29,017 nucleotides of DNA, from NCBI RefSeq assembly GCF_009711165.2, contig NZ_WMID02000047.1:1-29017 (forward strand). Reading direction: 5' to 3'. Shown piece by piece: positions 7,119 to 15,436 of the stretch; within the stretch, counting starts at the first letter, position 1, and each line of letters begins with the position of its first letter. Made by a program: the position numbers and the translations under genes. The notes beneath the pieces are model-generated. The model made no database searches, had not been told where the DNA came from, and saw only the letters and a program-made list of their open reading frames with translations. This DNA is from Flavobacterium sp. MC2016-06 (GTDB lineage: Bacteria; Bacteroidota; Bacteroidia; Flavobacteriales; Flavobacteriaceae).

Positions 7119-9587
7119 ATGAGCATAAATCTTAAAAGCCTTATCTCGGTGCTTGATGCCGAATGGAACGGCTCAAATACTGATATTTACGTAGATCATA
7201 TTTCAATCGACAGCCGTTCGTTACAAAACGGTTCGCAAACCTTGTTTATTGCTTTGTCTGGTGTTAATAATGATGCTCATTTGTATATTGCCGAACTTAT
7301 AGAAAAAGGCGTTCAGAATTTTGTAGTGCAGTATATTCCAGAAAATGCTGTTGGAAAAGCCAATTTTTTGGTGGTAAAAAATACATTGAAAGCTTTGCAG
7401 GAATTTGCAGCCTATTATCGCGATTTATTCCAAATTCCTATTATTGGCTTAACGGGAAGTAACGGAAAAACAATCGTAAAAGAATGGCTTAACTTTTTGT
7501 TGAGTCCAGACTATAATATTATTAGAAGTCCAAAAAGTTATAACTCACAGGTTGGCGTTCCGCTGTCTGTAATTGCCATTAACGAAAAACACAATCTAGG
7601 TATTTTTGAAGCAGGTATTTCGACCGTAAATGAAATGGTGAAGCTCGAAAAAATCATTAAACCAAATATTGGAGTCTTAACCAATATTGGTTCTGCGCAT
7701 GACGAAGGTTTTGAAAATTTAGAGCAGAAAATCAACGAAAAACTATTACTTTTTAAAAACTCGACCGAAATTATTTATCAGAAAAATAAATTGGTAGACG
7801 AATGTTTTGCTAAGTTTTGTGCCGAATATCCATTAACAGAAAGAGTACTTTTTTCTTGGAGTTTTACAGATCAAACAGCAGACGTTTTTATTGCAAAAAG
7901 AAGCAATAAAAGCGAAACGACAAACATACAATATCAATACAAAAAGGAGGTTTTCGATTTAGAAATTCCCTTTAGCGATTCAGCTTCGGTAGAAAATGCC
8001 ATTTCTTGTCTGTTGGTTTTGTTGTATTTTAAATATGATGCAGCAACAATTCAGAACCGTGTTTCTTTATTGTATCCGGTAGAAATGCGATTAGAGGTTA
8101 AAAACGGAACTCACAATTGCAGTATAATTGACGATAGTTACAGCTCTGATTTTCAGTCGCTAAAAATTGCATTAGACTTTTTAGAAAGTCAAAACAAGAA
8201 TGTCTCTAAAACCGTCATTTTATCAGACATTTTCCAAAGCGGCTTTTCTAATGAAGAACTGTATTCTAAAGTTGCGCAGCTTATTGCAGATAATAAAATA
8301 AACCGCGTAATTGGTATTGGCGCTACTATTTCTTCGTTTGCAGGTAAATTTTCAAATATCACGACCTTTCAAAATACTGCCGAATTTATTGCGCAGTTTG
8401 ACAGCATGAATTTTGCAAATGAAACCATTTTGATAAAAGGAGCAAGGTCATTTCAGTTTGAAGAAATTGTTTCGTTATTAGAAGAAAAAACACATGAGAC
8501 AATTCTCGAAATCAACTTAAATTCAATTAGTCATAACTTTAATTTTTTCAAATCAAAACTAAAACCGAATGTAAAAATGATGGTGATGGTAAAAGCTTTT
8601 GGTTATGGAAATGGAGGTTTGGAAATTGCAAAACTACTAGAACATCATAAAGCAGATTATTTAGGTGTGGCTTTCGCCGATGAAGGAATCTCGCTGAAAA
8701 ACGGCGGAATTAAACTGCCAATTATGGTTCTGAATCCAGAGTCGACTAGTTTTCCTTCTATCATTCAATATCAATTAGAACCAGAAATTTATAGTGTAAA
8801 AGGATTAAAAGCCTTCTTGAAAATTGCCAAAGAAAAGGATTTAAAGAACTTCCCGATTCATATAAAGCTAGATACAGGAATGCATCGTTTGGGTTTTGAA
8901 GAAAATACCATCGACGAATTAATAGAAACTTTAAGAGGAAATACAACCGTTAAGATTCAGAGTGTTTTATCGCACATGGCAACAAGCGATGATATGAATC
9001 ATTATCAATTTGCACTTTCGCAAATTCAATTATTCGAAAAACTATCTTCAAAATTAATGGCTGAATTGAATGTAAAACCAATTCGTCATATCCTGAATAC
9101 GTCAGGAATTAGTAATTTTCCAGATGCAGCATACAATATGGTGCGTTTAGGAATTGGTTTGTATGGCGTTTCTAATGATTCTGCCGAACAAAAATATTTG
9201 GAGAATGTTGGGACTTTAAAATCTATAATTTCTCAAGTTCGCACCATTCCAGTTGGCGACAGCGTTGGTTACGGACGCCGATTTATGGCTGAAAAAGCAA
9301 CAAAAATTGCGACAATCCCTATTGGTTATGCTGACGGAATTGCAAGATTATGGGGCAATCAAGTAGGTTACGTTGTAATCAAAAATCAAAAAGCATATAT
9401 AGTAGGAAGCGTTTGTATGGATATGTTAATGGTTGATGTAAGCGAAATAGATTGTAAAGAAGGTGATTCGGTAATTATTTTCGGCGAAAGCCCAACTGTT
9501 ATAGAAATGGCTGCTGCCTTAAAAACCATTCCATACGAAATCATGACCAGCATTTCGCAGCGTGTAAAACGAGTGTTTTTCAGGTAG
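7119..9587 (+). CDS. murF-alr: Bifunctional MurF ligase / alanine racemase
   Basis: An 822-residue fusion that makes D-alanine and joins D-Ala-D-Ala to UDP-MurNAc-tripeptide in the cytoplasm. The N-terminal half (about 1-455) is MurF-like, with the ATP loop GLTGSNGKT (110-118), SYNSQVGVPLS and the C-terminal Mur ligase region (IIDDSYSSDFQSLK). The C-terminal half (about 460-822) is a fold-III PLP racemase: Lys492 in MVKAFGYGNG binds PLP, and Tyr718 in SVGYGRR is the second catalytic base. HMATSD, PIGYADG and CMDMLMVDV are also present. This fusion is a known Bacteroidota arrangement. It would channel D-Ala supply to the ligation step, though the D-Ala-D-Ala ligase is not in this window. Both active sites look intact. 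Confidence 0.95.
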   Translation: MSINLKSLISVLDAEWNGSNTDIYVDHISIDSRSLQNGSQTLFIALSGVNNDAHLYIAELIEKGVQNFVVQYIPENAVGKANFLVVKNTLKALQEFAAYYRDLFQIPIIGLTGSNGKTIVKEWLNFLLSPDYNIIRSPKSYNSQVGVPLSVIAINEKHNLGIFEAGISTVNEMVKLEKIIKPNIGVLTNIGSAHDEGFENLEQKINEKLLLFKNSTEIIYQKNKLVDECFAKFCAEYPLTERVLFSWSFTDQTADVFIAKRSNKSETTNIQYQYKKEVFDLEIPFSDSASVENAISCLLVLLYFKYDAATIQNRVSLLYPVEMRLEVKNGTHNCSIIDDSYSSDFQSLKIALDFLESQNKNVSKTVILSDIFQSGFSNEELYSKVAQLIADNKINRVIGIGATISSFAGKFSNITTFQNTAEFIAQFDSMNFANETILIKGARSFQFEEIVSLLEEKTHETILEINLNSISHNFNFFKSKLKPNVKMMVMVKAFGYGNGGLEIAKLLEHHKADYLGVAFADEGISLKNGGIKLPIMVLNPESTSFPSIIQYQLEPEIYSVKGLKAFLKIAKEKDLKNFPIHIKLDTGMHRLGFEENTIDELIETLRGNTTVKIQSVLSHMATSDDMNHYQFALSQIQLFEKLSSKLMAELNVKPIRHILNTSGISNFPDAAYNMVRLGIGLYGVSNDSAEQKYLENVGTLKSIISQVRTIPVGDSVGYGRRFMAEKATKIATIPIGYADGIARLWGNQVGYVVIKNQKAYIVGSVCMDMLMVDVSEIDCKEGDSVIIFGESPTVIEMAAALKTIPYEIMTSISQRVKRVFFR

Positions 9588-9593
9588 TTTTAG

Positions 9594-9696
9594 TTTGAAC
9601 CATATAAGTTATATAAGTTCATTCAAGTAAAACGGATAAAAAAACCTTATTTAACCTAAGCTTTTATATGATCTTATATAACTTATATGGTTCAAA
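9594..9696. repeat. Family P palindrome, copy 2
   Basis: A perfect 24-bp inverted repeat: 9594-9617 begins TTTGAACCATATAAGTTATA and 9673-9696 is its exact reverse complement. The 55-base loop is unlike the loops of the other two copies. It starts 7 bases after the murF-alr stop and ends about 80 bases before mscL. Confidence 0.9.
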
Positions 9697-9776
9697 AGGT
9701 AATTTAGTTTTGGTAGTTTTAAAGAAAATTGCGTATTTTCGATGATCATTTAATTATAAATTTAAACAAATCAATT

Positions 9777-10154
9777 ATGGGATTTTTTTCTGAATTTAAG
9801 CAATTTGCAATGAAAGGCAACGTAGTTGATCTTGCAGTAGGGGTAATTATTGGAGCTGCTTTTGGTAAAATTGTCAGCTCATTTATAGAAAATGTAATTA
9901 CACCATTGTTGTTGAAACCAGCTTTAGATGCTGCACATTTGTCTACAATTGAAGAATTGACAGCTTTTGGAGGCGTTAAGTATGGCTTGTTCATTTCGGC
10001 AGTAATTAACTTTATAATTGTTGCTTTTGTACTGTTTTTAATTATCCAAGGAATTAATGCCGCTAAAAAGAAAGATGAAACAGTTCCGCCACCGGCTGGA
10101 CCTACTCAAGAAGAGTTGCTTACTCAGATTAGAGATCTTCTAAAAAATAAATAA
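9777..10154 (+). CDS. mscL: Large-conductance mechanosensitive channel MscL
   Basis: A 125-residue inner membrane protein that forms a pentameric pore opening under membrane tension, releasing solutes after osmotic downshock. The N-terminus (MGFFSEFKQFAMKGNVVDLA) and the first pore helix (VGVIIGAAFGKIVSSF, about 18-45) are classic. A loop (PALDAAHLSTIEELTAFGGV) leads to helix 2 (about 70-95), and a charged C-terminal helix follows (PTQEELLTQIRDLLKNK). The length is close to the E. coli protein (136). The ATG at 9777 is used because family members start there; the upstream in-frame codons (from 9729) add an unrelated 16 residues. A TAGTTTTG box at 9705-9712 is a possible promoter. A strong terminator follows at 10185. 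Confidence 0.95.
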   Translation: MGFFSEFKQFAMKGNVVDLAVGVIIGAAFGKIVSSFIENVITPLLLKPALDAAHLSTIEELTAFGGVKYGLFISAVINFIIVAFVLFLIIQGINAAKKKDETVPPPAGPTQEELLTQIRDLLKNK

Positions 10155-10184
10155 AATATAATACCGCTACACTAAGTCTAACTT

Positions 10185-10213
10185 AACCGCTCCTTAATTG
10201 GGGCGGTTTTTTT
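10185..10213 (+). terminator. Terminator after mscL
   Basis: AACCGCTCC (10185-10193) pairs with GGGGCGGTT (10200-10208) with one G-T pair and a short loop. A T run to 10213 follows. It sits 30 bases after the mscL stop. Confidence 0.85.
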
Positions 10214-10258
10214 ATTTTTGTTTGATTTGTAACATTTTGTTATTTTTTGTGAAGCCTC

Positions 10259-10288
10259 TTGTTTTGTTTTTTATTATACCTACTTTTG
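10259..10288 (+). promoter_or_regulatory. Promoter of asd
   Basis: TTG (10259-10261), 19 bases, then TACTTTTG (10281-10288): both elements of the Bacteroidota housekeeping promoter at normal spacing. The predicted leader to the ATG at 10327 is about 33 bases. Confidence 0.65.
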
Positions 10289-10326
10289 CAATACAAATTA
10301 GATTAATTCATACTAAAAATATAAAA

Positions 10327-11316
10327 ATGAGAATAGCAGTTGTAGGTGCCACTGGTATGGTTGGCGAGGTAATGCTTAAAGTTTTAGCAGAGAGAAATTT
10401 TCCTGTTACAGAATTAATTCCGGTTGCTTCAGAGAAGTCAATAGGTAAAGAAATTGAATATAAAGGAACTAAATATAAAGTTGTTGGATTACAGACTGCA
10501 GTAGATATGAAAGCAGATATTGCTGTTTTTTCTGCAGGAGGAGATACTTCGTTAGAATGGGCTCCAAAATTTGCAGCTGCAGGAACAACTGTTATCGATA
10601 ACTCTTCGGCTTGGAGAATGGATCCTACTAAAAAATTAATAGTACCAGAAATCAACGCTTCATCATTAACAAAAGAAGACAAAATTATTGCAAACCCAAA
10701 TTGTTCTACTATTCAAATGGTATTGACTTTGGCGCCTTTGCATAAAAAATACAATATCGAAAGAATTATTGTTTCTACCTATCAATCTATCACAGGAACT
10801 GGTGTAAAAGCAGTTAGACAGTTAGAGAATGAGTATGCAGGAATCCAAGGTGAAATGGCTTACAAATATCCAATTCACAGAAACGCAATCCCACATTGCG
10901 ATAGTTTTGAAGAAAACGGATACACTAAAGAAGAAATGAAATTAGTTCGTGAAACTCAAAAAATTCTTGGTGACAATACCATCAGAGTTACAGCTACAGC
11001 AGTTCGTGTACCAGTTGTTGGCGGACACAGTGAAGCAGTAAATGTTGAGTTTACAAATGATTTTGATGTAAATGAAGTTCGTGAAATTCTACACCATACA
11101 GATGGAGTAACGGTTCAGGACAATTTAGATACTTTTACTTACCCAATGCCATTGTATGCAGAAGGTAAAAATGATGTTTTTGTTGGAAGAATTCGTCGTG
11201 ACGAAAGCCAGCCAAATACATTAAACATGTGGATTGTTGCTGATAACTTAAGAAAAGGAGCAGCTACAAACACGATCCAAATTGCTGAATATTTAATTGC
11301 AGCTGGTTTGGTATAA
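10327..11316 (+). CDS. asd: Aspartate-semialdehyde dehydrogenase
   Basis: A 329-residue cytosolic enzyme that reduces aspartyl phosphate to aspartate semialdehyde with NADPH. It feeds lysine/diaminopimelate, threonine and methionine synthesis. It begins with the nucleotide-binding motif VVGATGMVGEV. The catalytic Cys126 lies in NPNCSTIQM and the catalytic base His234 in VGGHSEAV. NSSAWRM and the YQSITGTGVKA segment are family landmarks. The ATG at 10327 is chosen because the Rossmann strand begins there. The longer frame to 10198 would run back through the mscL terminator and this gene's promoter. It has its own promoter (10259-10288) and terminator (11349-11383), so it is probably transcribed alone. 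Diaminopimelate supply links it functionally to murF-alr nearby. Confidence 0.96.
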   Translation: MRIAVVGATGMVGEVMLKVLAERNFPVTELIPVASEKSIGKEIEYKGTKYKVVGLQTAVDMKADIAVFSAGGDTSLEWAPKFAAAGTTVIDNSSAWRMDPTKKLIVPEINASSLTKEDKIIANPNCSTIQMVLTLAPLHKKYNIERIIVSTYQSITGTGVKAVRQLENEYAGIQGEMAYKYPIHRNAIPHCDSFEENGYTKEEMKLVRETQKILGDNTIRVTATAVRVPVVGGHSEAVNVEFTNDFDVNEVREILHHTDGVTVQDNLDTFTYPMPLYAEGKNDVFVGRIRRDESQPNTLNMWIVADNLRKGAATNTIQIAEYLIAAGLV

Positions 11317-11348
11317 TCAGAGATTAAAGAAAATTGTTATAAAGAAAG

Positions 11349-11383
11349 AACCGTAATTGCAGTGATGTAATTGCGGTTTTTTT
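11349..11383 (+). terminator. Terminator after asd
   Basis: AACCGTAATTGC (11349-11360) pairs with GTAATTGCGGTT (11367-11378) using two G-T pairs, and is followed by a T run to 11383. It separates asd from the accessory island. Confidence 0.85.
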
Positions 11384-11418
11384 GTGTAGAAGATTTCAAG
11401 GATTCTAATAATAATCGA

Positions 11419-11426
11419 TACTTTTG
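11419..11426 (+). promoter_or_regulatory. -7 promoter element at the head of the immunity-like island
   Basis: TACTTTTG matches TAnnTTTG and gives a leader of about 18 bases to the ATG at 11451. No TTG at the right distance is seen, so only half of the promoter is supported. Confidence 0.45.
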
Positions 11427-11450
11427 AAATAATGATAAACCTGCAAAATC

Positions 11451-11855
11451 ATGAAAACAGAAACGAGTCATTTTTGGTTTGGAACATTTAAATCAGAAGA
11501 AGAGTATTTCGATTTCTTTAATGAAAGAGAATCGTATTATGAGGATGATACAAATGAAGATGAAAAATACATATCTGAATTTTCAAAATCACAAAACGAG
11601 AATTTTTTAGATCATGACTTTATGGAAAGCGGATTTGAGAAGCAGCATATTTCATTTGAAGAAAAATTTAAAATGTATTCTTATGGAGAGCAATGGATTT
11701 TTGAAGCAAAAAACAAGCTGTCTGAACAAAATGTGAACTTAGAAGAAATAAATACGATTGTGTTTATTTCAAAAGATGAAATTAAAATGCCAGTTGCAAT
11801 AAACAATCCGATATTTGATTTATTCTATATTGGAGAAATTACATACGAGATTTAA
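11451..11855 (+). CDS. Imm22-like immunity protein
   Basis: A 134-residue acidic cytosolic protein. The opening SHFWFGTFKSEEEYFDFF, then ISEFSKSQNENFLDHDF with MESGFE, and the YGEQW segment near residue 76 match the Imm22 family of polymorphic-toxin immunity proteins as I remember its signature. Such proteins bind and neutralise a cognate toxin domain delivered by neighbouring cells. No toxin gene lies within the window, so this would be an orphan immunity gene. The SUKH gene follows after 42 bases, probably on the same transcript. The family call rests on motif recall without an alignment. Confidence 0.7.
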   Translation: MKTETSHFWFGTFKSEEEYFDFFNERESYYEDDTNEDEKYISEFSKSQNENFLDHDFMESGFEKQHISFEEKFKMYSYGEQWIFEAKNKLSEQNVNLEEINTIVFISKDEIKMPVAINNPIFDLFYIGEITYEI

Positions 11856-11897
11856 TTTCAAAAAAAGCCTATTTTAGCTATTATAAATACAATAACG

Positions 11898-12404
11898 ATG
11901 AACTTTGATAACTATAAAGTAATTCCAAATTATAAGACAAATAAAACAGATTTATTTCTTGCTGAAAAAGAAGAAATTCTAGCTTGTGAGAAAACTTTAA
12001 ATATTGTTTTTGATGAAGATTACAAAGAATATGTTTTAAATTATGGAAGTGGTATTCTTGGCGGAACGTATGTTCGAATATTTCTTCCTGAAACAATAAT
12101 CGTAACTATTGAAGATTGGAAAAATCGTATAACTGAATATTGGTTTTGGGATGAAGGAAAAGAGGTTTTGACGAAAGAGGAAGTTTTAAACTCGATTAGA
12201 ATTGGAGACACTTTTGACGGTGATGAAATAATTCTTCTTAAAAACGAATATTTTATTTTACCAAGACATAGCGAAATGATTCATAAAGCAGGAAGTACAC
12301 TTGAGCAAACTATAACTTGGCTGTGTTCATCAGAAATTTTGACAGAAGCATTTTCTGAGAGAGAATTTGAGCCTTTTGATCCTGGAGAATTAGAACGTAA
12401 TTAA
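11898..12404 (+). CDS. SMI1/KNR4 (SUKH) family protein, probable immunity protein
   Basis: A 168-residue protein. The N-terminal half carries the SUKH signature: LAEKEEILACEKTLNIVFDE followed by DYKEYVLNYGSGILGGTYVR. This is the conserved helix, the FPEDYKEFL-like motif and a glycine-rich turn. A strand-rich region with GDTFDGDEIILL and a C-terminal helix follow. SUKH domains are widespread immunity modules against nuclease and other toxins in contact-dependent and type VI/IX-delivered systems. It follows the Imm22-like gene closely and no toxin is adjacent. The domain is recognisable; the cognate toxin is unknown. Confidence 0.75.
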   Translation: MNFDNYKVIPNYKTNKTDLFLAEKEEILACEKTLNIVFDEDYKEYVLNYGSGILGGTYVRIFLPETIIVTIEDWKNRITEYWFWDEGKEVLTKEEVLNSIRIGDTFDGDEIILLKNEYFILPRHSEMIHKAGSTLEQTITWLCSSEILTEAFSEREFEPFDPGELERN

Positions 12405-12446
12405 TAACATTTTATGTTTATTGTTTGCGATATTTAAAATGAGAAA

Positions 12447-12509
12447 ATGAAGGCATGCAAAATATGTCTTATAGCAATATTATTATGCCTTTTTTTAACC
12501 TTTGAATAA
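12447..12509 (+). other. Possible 20-residue hydrophobic peptide or decayed signal sequence
   Basis: The reading frame from ATG at 12447 gives MKACKICLIAILLCLFLTFE and then stops. It looks like a bacterial signal peptide cut short. It could be a leftover of a lost exported or lipoprotein gene, a real short peptide, or chance in AT-rich DNA. The TTTG at 12501 that overlaps its end is also the best -33 element for the next gene, which argues for non-coding. Confidence 0.2.
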
Positions 12510-12529
12510 TTGTGTTTAAAATATTTTTG
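12501..12529 (+). promoter_or_regulatory. Promoter of the island lipoprotein gene
   Basis: TTTG (12501-12504), 17 bases, then TATTTTTG (12522-12529) match the Bacteroidota promoter at normal spacing. The leader to the ATG at 12546 would be about 11 bases. Confidence 0.6.
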
Positions 12530-12545
12530 CCCAAAATATTGAAAC

Positions 12546-13622
12546 ATGAAATTTAGGCTGGTGTTGATTGTATTAGCTTTGCAATTAAGTAGTTGTGTAA
12601 AAGAAAAACTAAAGGCAAAAAATAATTTTGCAGGAGAATACAGAGAATCAAGTATTAACAAAACGGTTGTAGATTCTACCAATAATACATTGGCAGTAAA
12701 TGGATTTAATTCTAAAAGTCCGTATTATTCTTTTATCGAAAAAAAATACAACAAGATACTTAAAGAAAAAAAGCTTGTTTATTTTGAAGAAAAGGATATT
12801 GATTTAGATGGTAAAAAAGAAGCAGTTGCTGCGTTTGGAACAATTTCAGAAAAAAAAGAAGTAGATGTAGATTGTCTTTTTTTGTTAAGAAATGATAATG
12901 GGAAAATTGTGACACTAGCGTATAATTTTGGATTTGGGAATTATAATGTTTATGATGTTAAGCTTATTTCGTTACAAGACAAGAAACAGAGTTATATACA
13001 TTTATATTTAACAAATGGAAATCTTTGTTTTTTCGGATTACATGGTTTTAGCGTTTTTGAACTGGTTAATAATAAGCCAAAACAGGTTTGTTTCAGCTAT
13101 TCGATGTCATTATATCGAGGTGATAAATTAATTGATTCTAATAAAGACGGAATTTATGATGGCTACATTCAGCATGAGATTAAAGATTATACTTTAAACT
13201 ATTTTGGAGATACTGAATTTGTTTTTGAAAATAATGGTTTTAAATCAAAAGAAACTCAATTTAGAATAGATGATTATCCAGAGAGTATAAAAGGAGTCTT
13301 ACTTCAATATATAAGAATCAGATCTCTAGATTTTGTCGATGATTTAGTGACCAAAAGGTTAAAAGAGCTTTGTGTAAATGAAAAATTAACTACAATTTCG
13401 TGGGATAGAAAAGTATGGGATAATGCTTATTATAAAAGTTATTATGATGCAAATAATGCAATAAAATTTGAGATAAATGAAGGTTTTGATGTTGCAAGAG
13501 TGTTAGCTGTATATCAAGTTGAGGTTTATAATAAAATGAAGAAAAAGAAATATCAATTACAATTTGACTTGCAAAAAATAAACAATTGCTGGCGTATTGC
13601 GGATATTATGGTTATTCAATAG
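12546..13622 (+). CDS. Lipoprotein of unknown function
   Basis: A 358-residue protein that I do not recognise as a named family. The N-terminus (MKFRLVLIVLALQLSSC) is a lipoprotein signal with Cys17 as the lipidation site; no acidic export tag follows, so the membrane and side are open. DIDLDGKKEA (about residue 82) and DSNKDGIYDG (about 198) resemble Asp-rich calcium-binding repeats of the VCBS/FG-GAP kind. The C-terminal 100 residues (from LDFVDDLVTKRLKEL) look like a compact alpha+beta domain ending INNCWRIADIMVIQ, reminiscent of NTF2-like folds. It has its own promoter at 12501-12529 and lies among immunity-like genes. A role in the island is unproven. Confidence 0.7.
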   Translation: MKFRLVLIVLALQLSSCVKEKLKAKNNFAGEYRESSINKTVVDSTNNTLAVNGFNSKSPYYSFIEKKYNKILKEKKLVYFEEKDIDLDGKKEAVAAFGTISEKKEVDVDCLFLLRNDNGKIVTLAYNFGFGNYNVYDVKLISLQDKKQSYIHLYLTNGNLCFFGLHGFSVFELVNNKPKQVCFSYSMSLYRGDKLIDSNKDGIYDGYIQHEIKDYTLNYFGDTEFVFENNGFKSKETQFRIDDYPESIKGVLLQYIRIRSLDFVDDLVTKRLKELCVNEKLTTISWDRKVWDNAYYKSYYDANNAIKFEINEGFDVARVLAVYQVEVYNKMKKKKYQLQFDLQKINNCWRIADIMVIQ

Positions 13623-13697
13623 AATAAATTACATACAAGATTTAATGCTTTTTCTTAAAATTTTATTGCGGTTAAAAATGTGTTTAAATAAATAATT

Positions 13698-14306
13698 ATG
13701 GGGATAGATTTACGACTTTTTTCAATCTCAAATCAGGCAAAATTTGTTTTAGAAAAAGCACAATCAAACATTTATTATGCAATAGATTTTGATAAAATTC
13801 AAAATATAGAAAGTTTGAAATTACATTTAAAAATGATTCAAACATCGCCAGACGGAACGCCGGAAAAGGTCATTAAAGAACTTATTGAAGATTCCATTCA
13901 AGTTTTAAATTTTTATCCTGACAAAAGAAATAAAAATTATGTTTTTGATAGTTACAACCGTTGTTACGCAACGATGGATTATCTTTTAGAGGAATATTTA
14001 AAGGATAAAAATAAAATTAAAACGAATCAAATTTTCTACAAAGGTATTGATATTGAATGTCAGTCAGAATGGATACGATTTCAATATTTAGATTATAAAG
14101 AAACCGCAGTTATAAGTGATTTACTAGAACCAATCTCTTTTTCTGAACTAATCAAATATTATGATTTTGAAAAAATGACTGGACATGTTTATAAATTAGC
14201 AAATAGAGAGAATTCTATATATTTAGAAGAAGAATTTAATAAGCTAAAATCTTTTTACAGACATGCAAAAGAACTTGATGCTTTTGTTATTATAAAAATG
14301 AATTAG
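13698..14306 (+). CDS. DUF1877-like (YfbM-type) protein
   Basis: A 202-residue cytosolic protein with no signal peptide. It starts MGIDLRLFSISNQ. Its end, LKSFYRHAKELDAFVIIKMN, preceded by YDFEKMTGHVYKL, fits the C-terminal pattern of the DUF1877/YfbM family as I recall it. The middle is divergent. DUF1877 proteins often sit in toxin-immunity neighbourhoods, which suits its place after Imm22-like and SUKH genes. Base composition is extreme: the 60-base row starting at 13741 has 12 G or C, against 27 in the asd row starting at 10561. This hints at a different origin. A bidirectional terminator follows directly. Confidence 0.6.
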   Translation: MGIDLRLFSISNQAKFVLEKAQSNIYYAIDFDKIQNIESLKLHLKMIQTSPDGTPEKVIKELIEDSIQVLNFYPDKRNKNYVFDSYNRCYATMDYLLEEYLKDKNKIKTNQIFYKGIDIECQSEWIRFQYLDYKETAVISDLLEPISFSELIKYYDFEKMTGHVYKLANRENSIYLEEEFNKLKSFYRHAKELDAFVIIKMN

Positions 14307-14316
14307 CTGATGGTAT

Positions 14317-14350
14317 AAAAAAAGCGAGAACTAGAGTTCTCGCTTTTTTT
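14317..14350. terminator. Bidirectional terminator between convergent genes
   Basis: Seven A, then GCGAGAAC (14324-14331), loop TAGA, GTTCTCGC (14336-14343), then seven T. It has an 8-bp perfect GC-containing stem with A and T flanks, so it works from both sides. It serves the DUF1877-like gene (+) and the ferredoxin gene (-). Confidence 0.92.
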
Positions 14351-14356
14351 TATGTT

Positions 14357-14674
14357 TTAATATTCAGGAGCTAATTCTAGCTCTAAACCTTCTAATTCTG
14401 TAGTAATTGGTATCTGGCAGCCTAAACGACTGTTAGACTTAACATAAAATGCTTCAGACAGCATGGCTTCTTCTTCGTCTCCCATTTCTGGTAATGCAAC
14501 GTCATTTAGAACATAACATTGGCAGGAAGCACACATGGCCATTCCGCCACAAGTTCCTTCAACAGGAAGCTCGTATGCTTTGCATAACTCCATTATATTC
14601 ATTGCCATGTCAGTTGGAGCCTGTAACTCGTGTATAACTCCCTCTCGATCTTTAATCTTAATTAATACATCCAT
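14357..14674 (-). CDS. 2Fe-2S ferredoxin, adrenodoxin type
   Basis: A 105-residue soluble electron carrier. Cys42, Cys48, Cys51 and Cys86 give the C-x5-C-x2-C-x34-C ligand pattern of vertebrate-type and Isc-type [2Fe-2S] ferredoxins, in TCGGMAMCASCQCYV and RLGCQIP. Cys53 is an extra cysteine. The acidic segment GDEEEAML between ligands 3 and 4 is the usual partner-docking helix. The gene lies 61 bases after the secreted-protein gene and near the NifU-domain and Mrp genes, so a role in Fe-S assembly electron supply is possible. Its redox partner is not evident here. Confidence 0.92.
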   Translation of the reverse strand: MDVLIKIKDREGVIHELQAPTDMAMNIMELCKAYELPVEGTCGGMAMCASCQCYVLNDVALPEMGDEEEAMLSEAFYVKSNSRLGCQIPITTELEGLELELAPEY

Positions 14675-14735
14675 TTTATTATTTGGAATTTTATTGGGCT
14701 AGAATTTAATAACGTGATTAAATCCTCATATTGGG

Positions 14736-15221
14736 TTAACTTTTTGGTTTTACACTAAAAGCGTATTCTTTTCTGGCACTGTCTTTAAGGTGCATTTTTA
14801 CACCAAGCATATTACCGCTTTTTTCTAATAATGTTACTACAGCAATTACAGAGTAGTAATCTTTTTCAGATTGAAAAATCAAAGTACCTTCATAAGTTGA
14901 ATTTACAACTCCTTGTTTGTCTGTTTGTACTTGTACTTTTCTAGGATGAGCAAATTCTGCATTGTTGTATGTTGCTTTGTTAGAAAATCTTGCTTTTCCA
15001 CCGCTCAAGTCATATAAAAAATCATAATTCCCAATTTTAAGACTTCCTTCTTCATTGCTGTTTGCTAATGAAAAAATAATTTGTCCAGAGTATTGAAAAT
15101 CTGACCATTCTTCGGAATCGTTCACCCAGGCTTCACTAACAATTAAAGTTTGCGCAGTTTGTTGTGCATAATTTGCTGAAATAAAAAACAATAATAAAAA
15201 AAGAGCGTAATAATTTCTCAT
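14736..15221 (-). CDS. Secreted protein of unknown function
   Basis: A 161-residue protein with a signal peptide (MRNYYALFLLLFFISANYAQQ), probably periplasmic. The mature part is short and strand-rich (FQYSGQIIFSLANSNEEGSL, YEGTLIFQSEKDYYSVIAVV), suggesting a small beta-sandwich or lipocalin-like fold. I know no named family for it. A TAAATTTG promoter box lies at 15249-15256, giving a leader of about 20 bases. The ferredoxin gene follows after 61 bases with no terminator between, so the two may share a transcript although they act in different compartments. Confidence 0.75.
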   Translation of the reverse strand: MRNYYALFLLLFFISANYAQQTAQTLIVSEAWVNDSEEWSDFQYSGQIIFSLANSNEEGSLKIGNYDFLYDLSGGKARFSNKATYNNAEFAHPRKVQVQTDKQGVVNSTYEGTLIFQSEKDYYSVIAVVTLLEKSGNMLGVKMHLKDSARKEYAFSVKPKS

Positions 15222-15436
15222 AAGTTTATGATTTTAAGAGTTGTTTTACAAATTTAAGTTAAAATGTAATAAATCTTTAATAAAATCCCTTAAAACTTTG
15301 AGTTATTTGTTGGTAAAATCGTAAAAAAGGCTTGTTTTTTCGGTGCTATTTTTGAAAATTCACAATCAAATTAACTAAAGAACTATTTTCTTTTTAATTA
15401 ACAGAAACCTAAAAACGTTGCACAAAACCCTTTTTG

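Noticed and set aside
7119..9587. Reading murF-alr as a novel fusion or a frameshift join
   Set aside because: The frame is continuous, both active sites are intact, and this fusion is a known arrangement in Bacteroidota.
9729..9776. N-terminal extension of MscL from an upstream in-frame start
   Set aside because: The extra 16 residues are unlike the family, while the ATG at 9777 gives the canonical MscL start.
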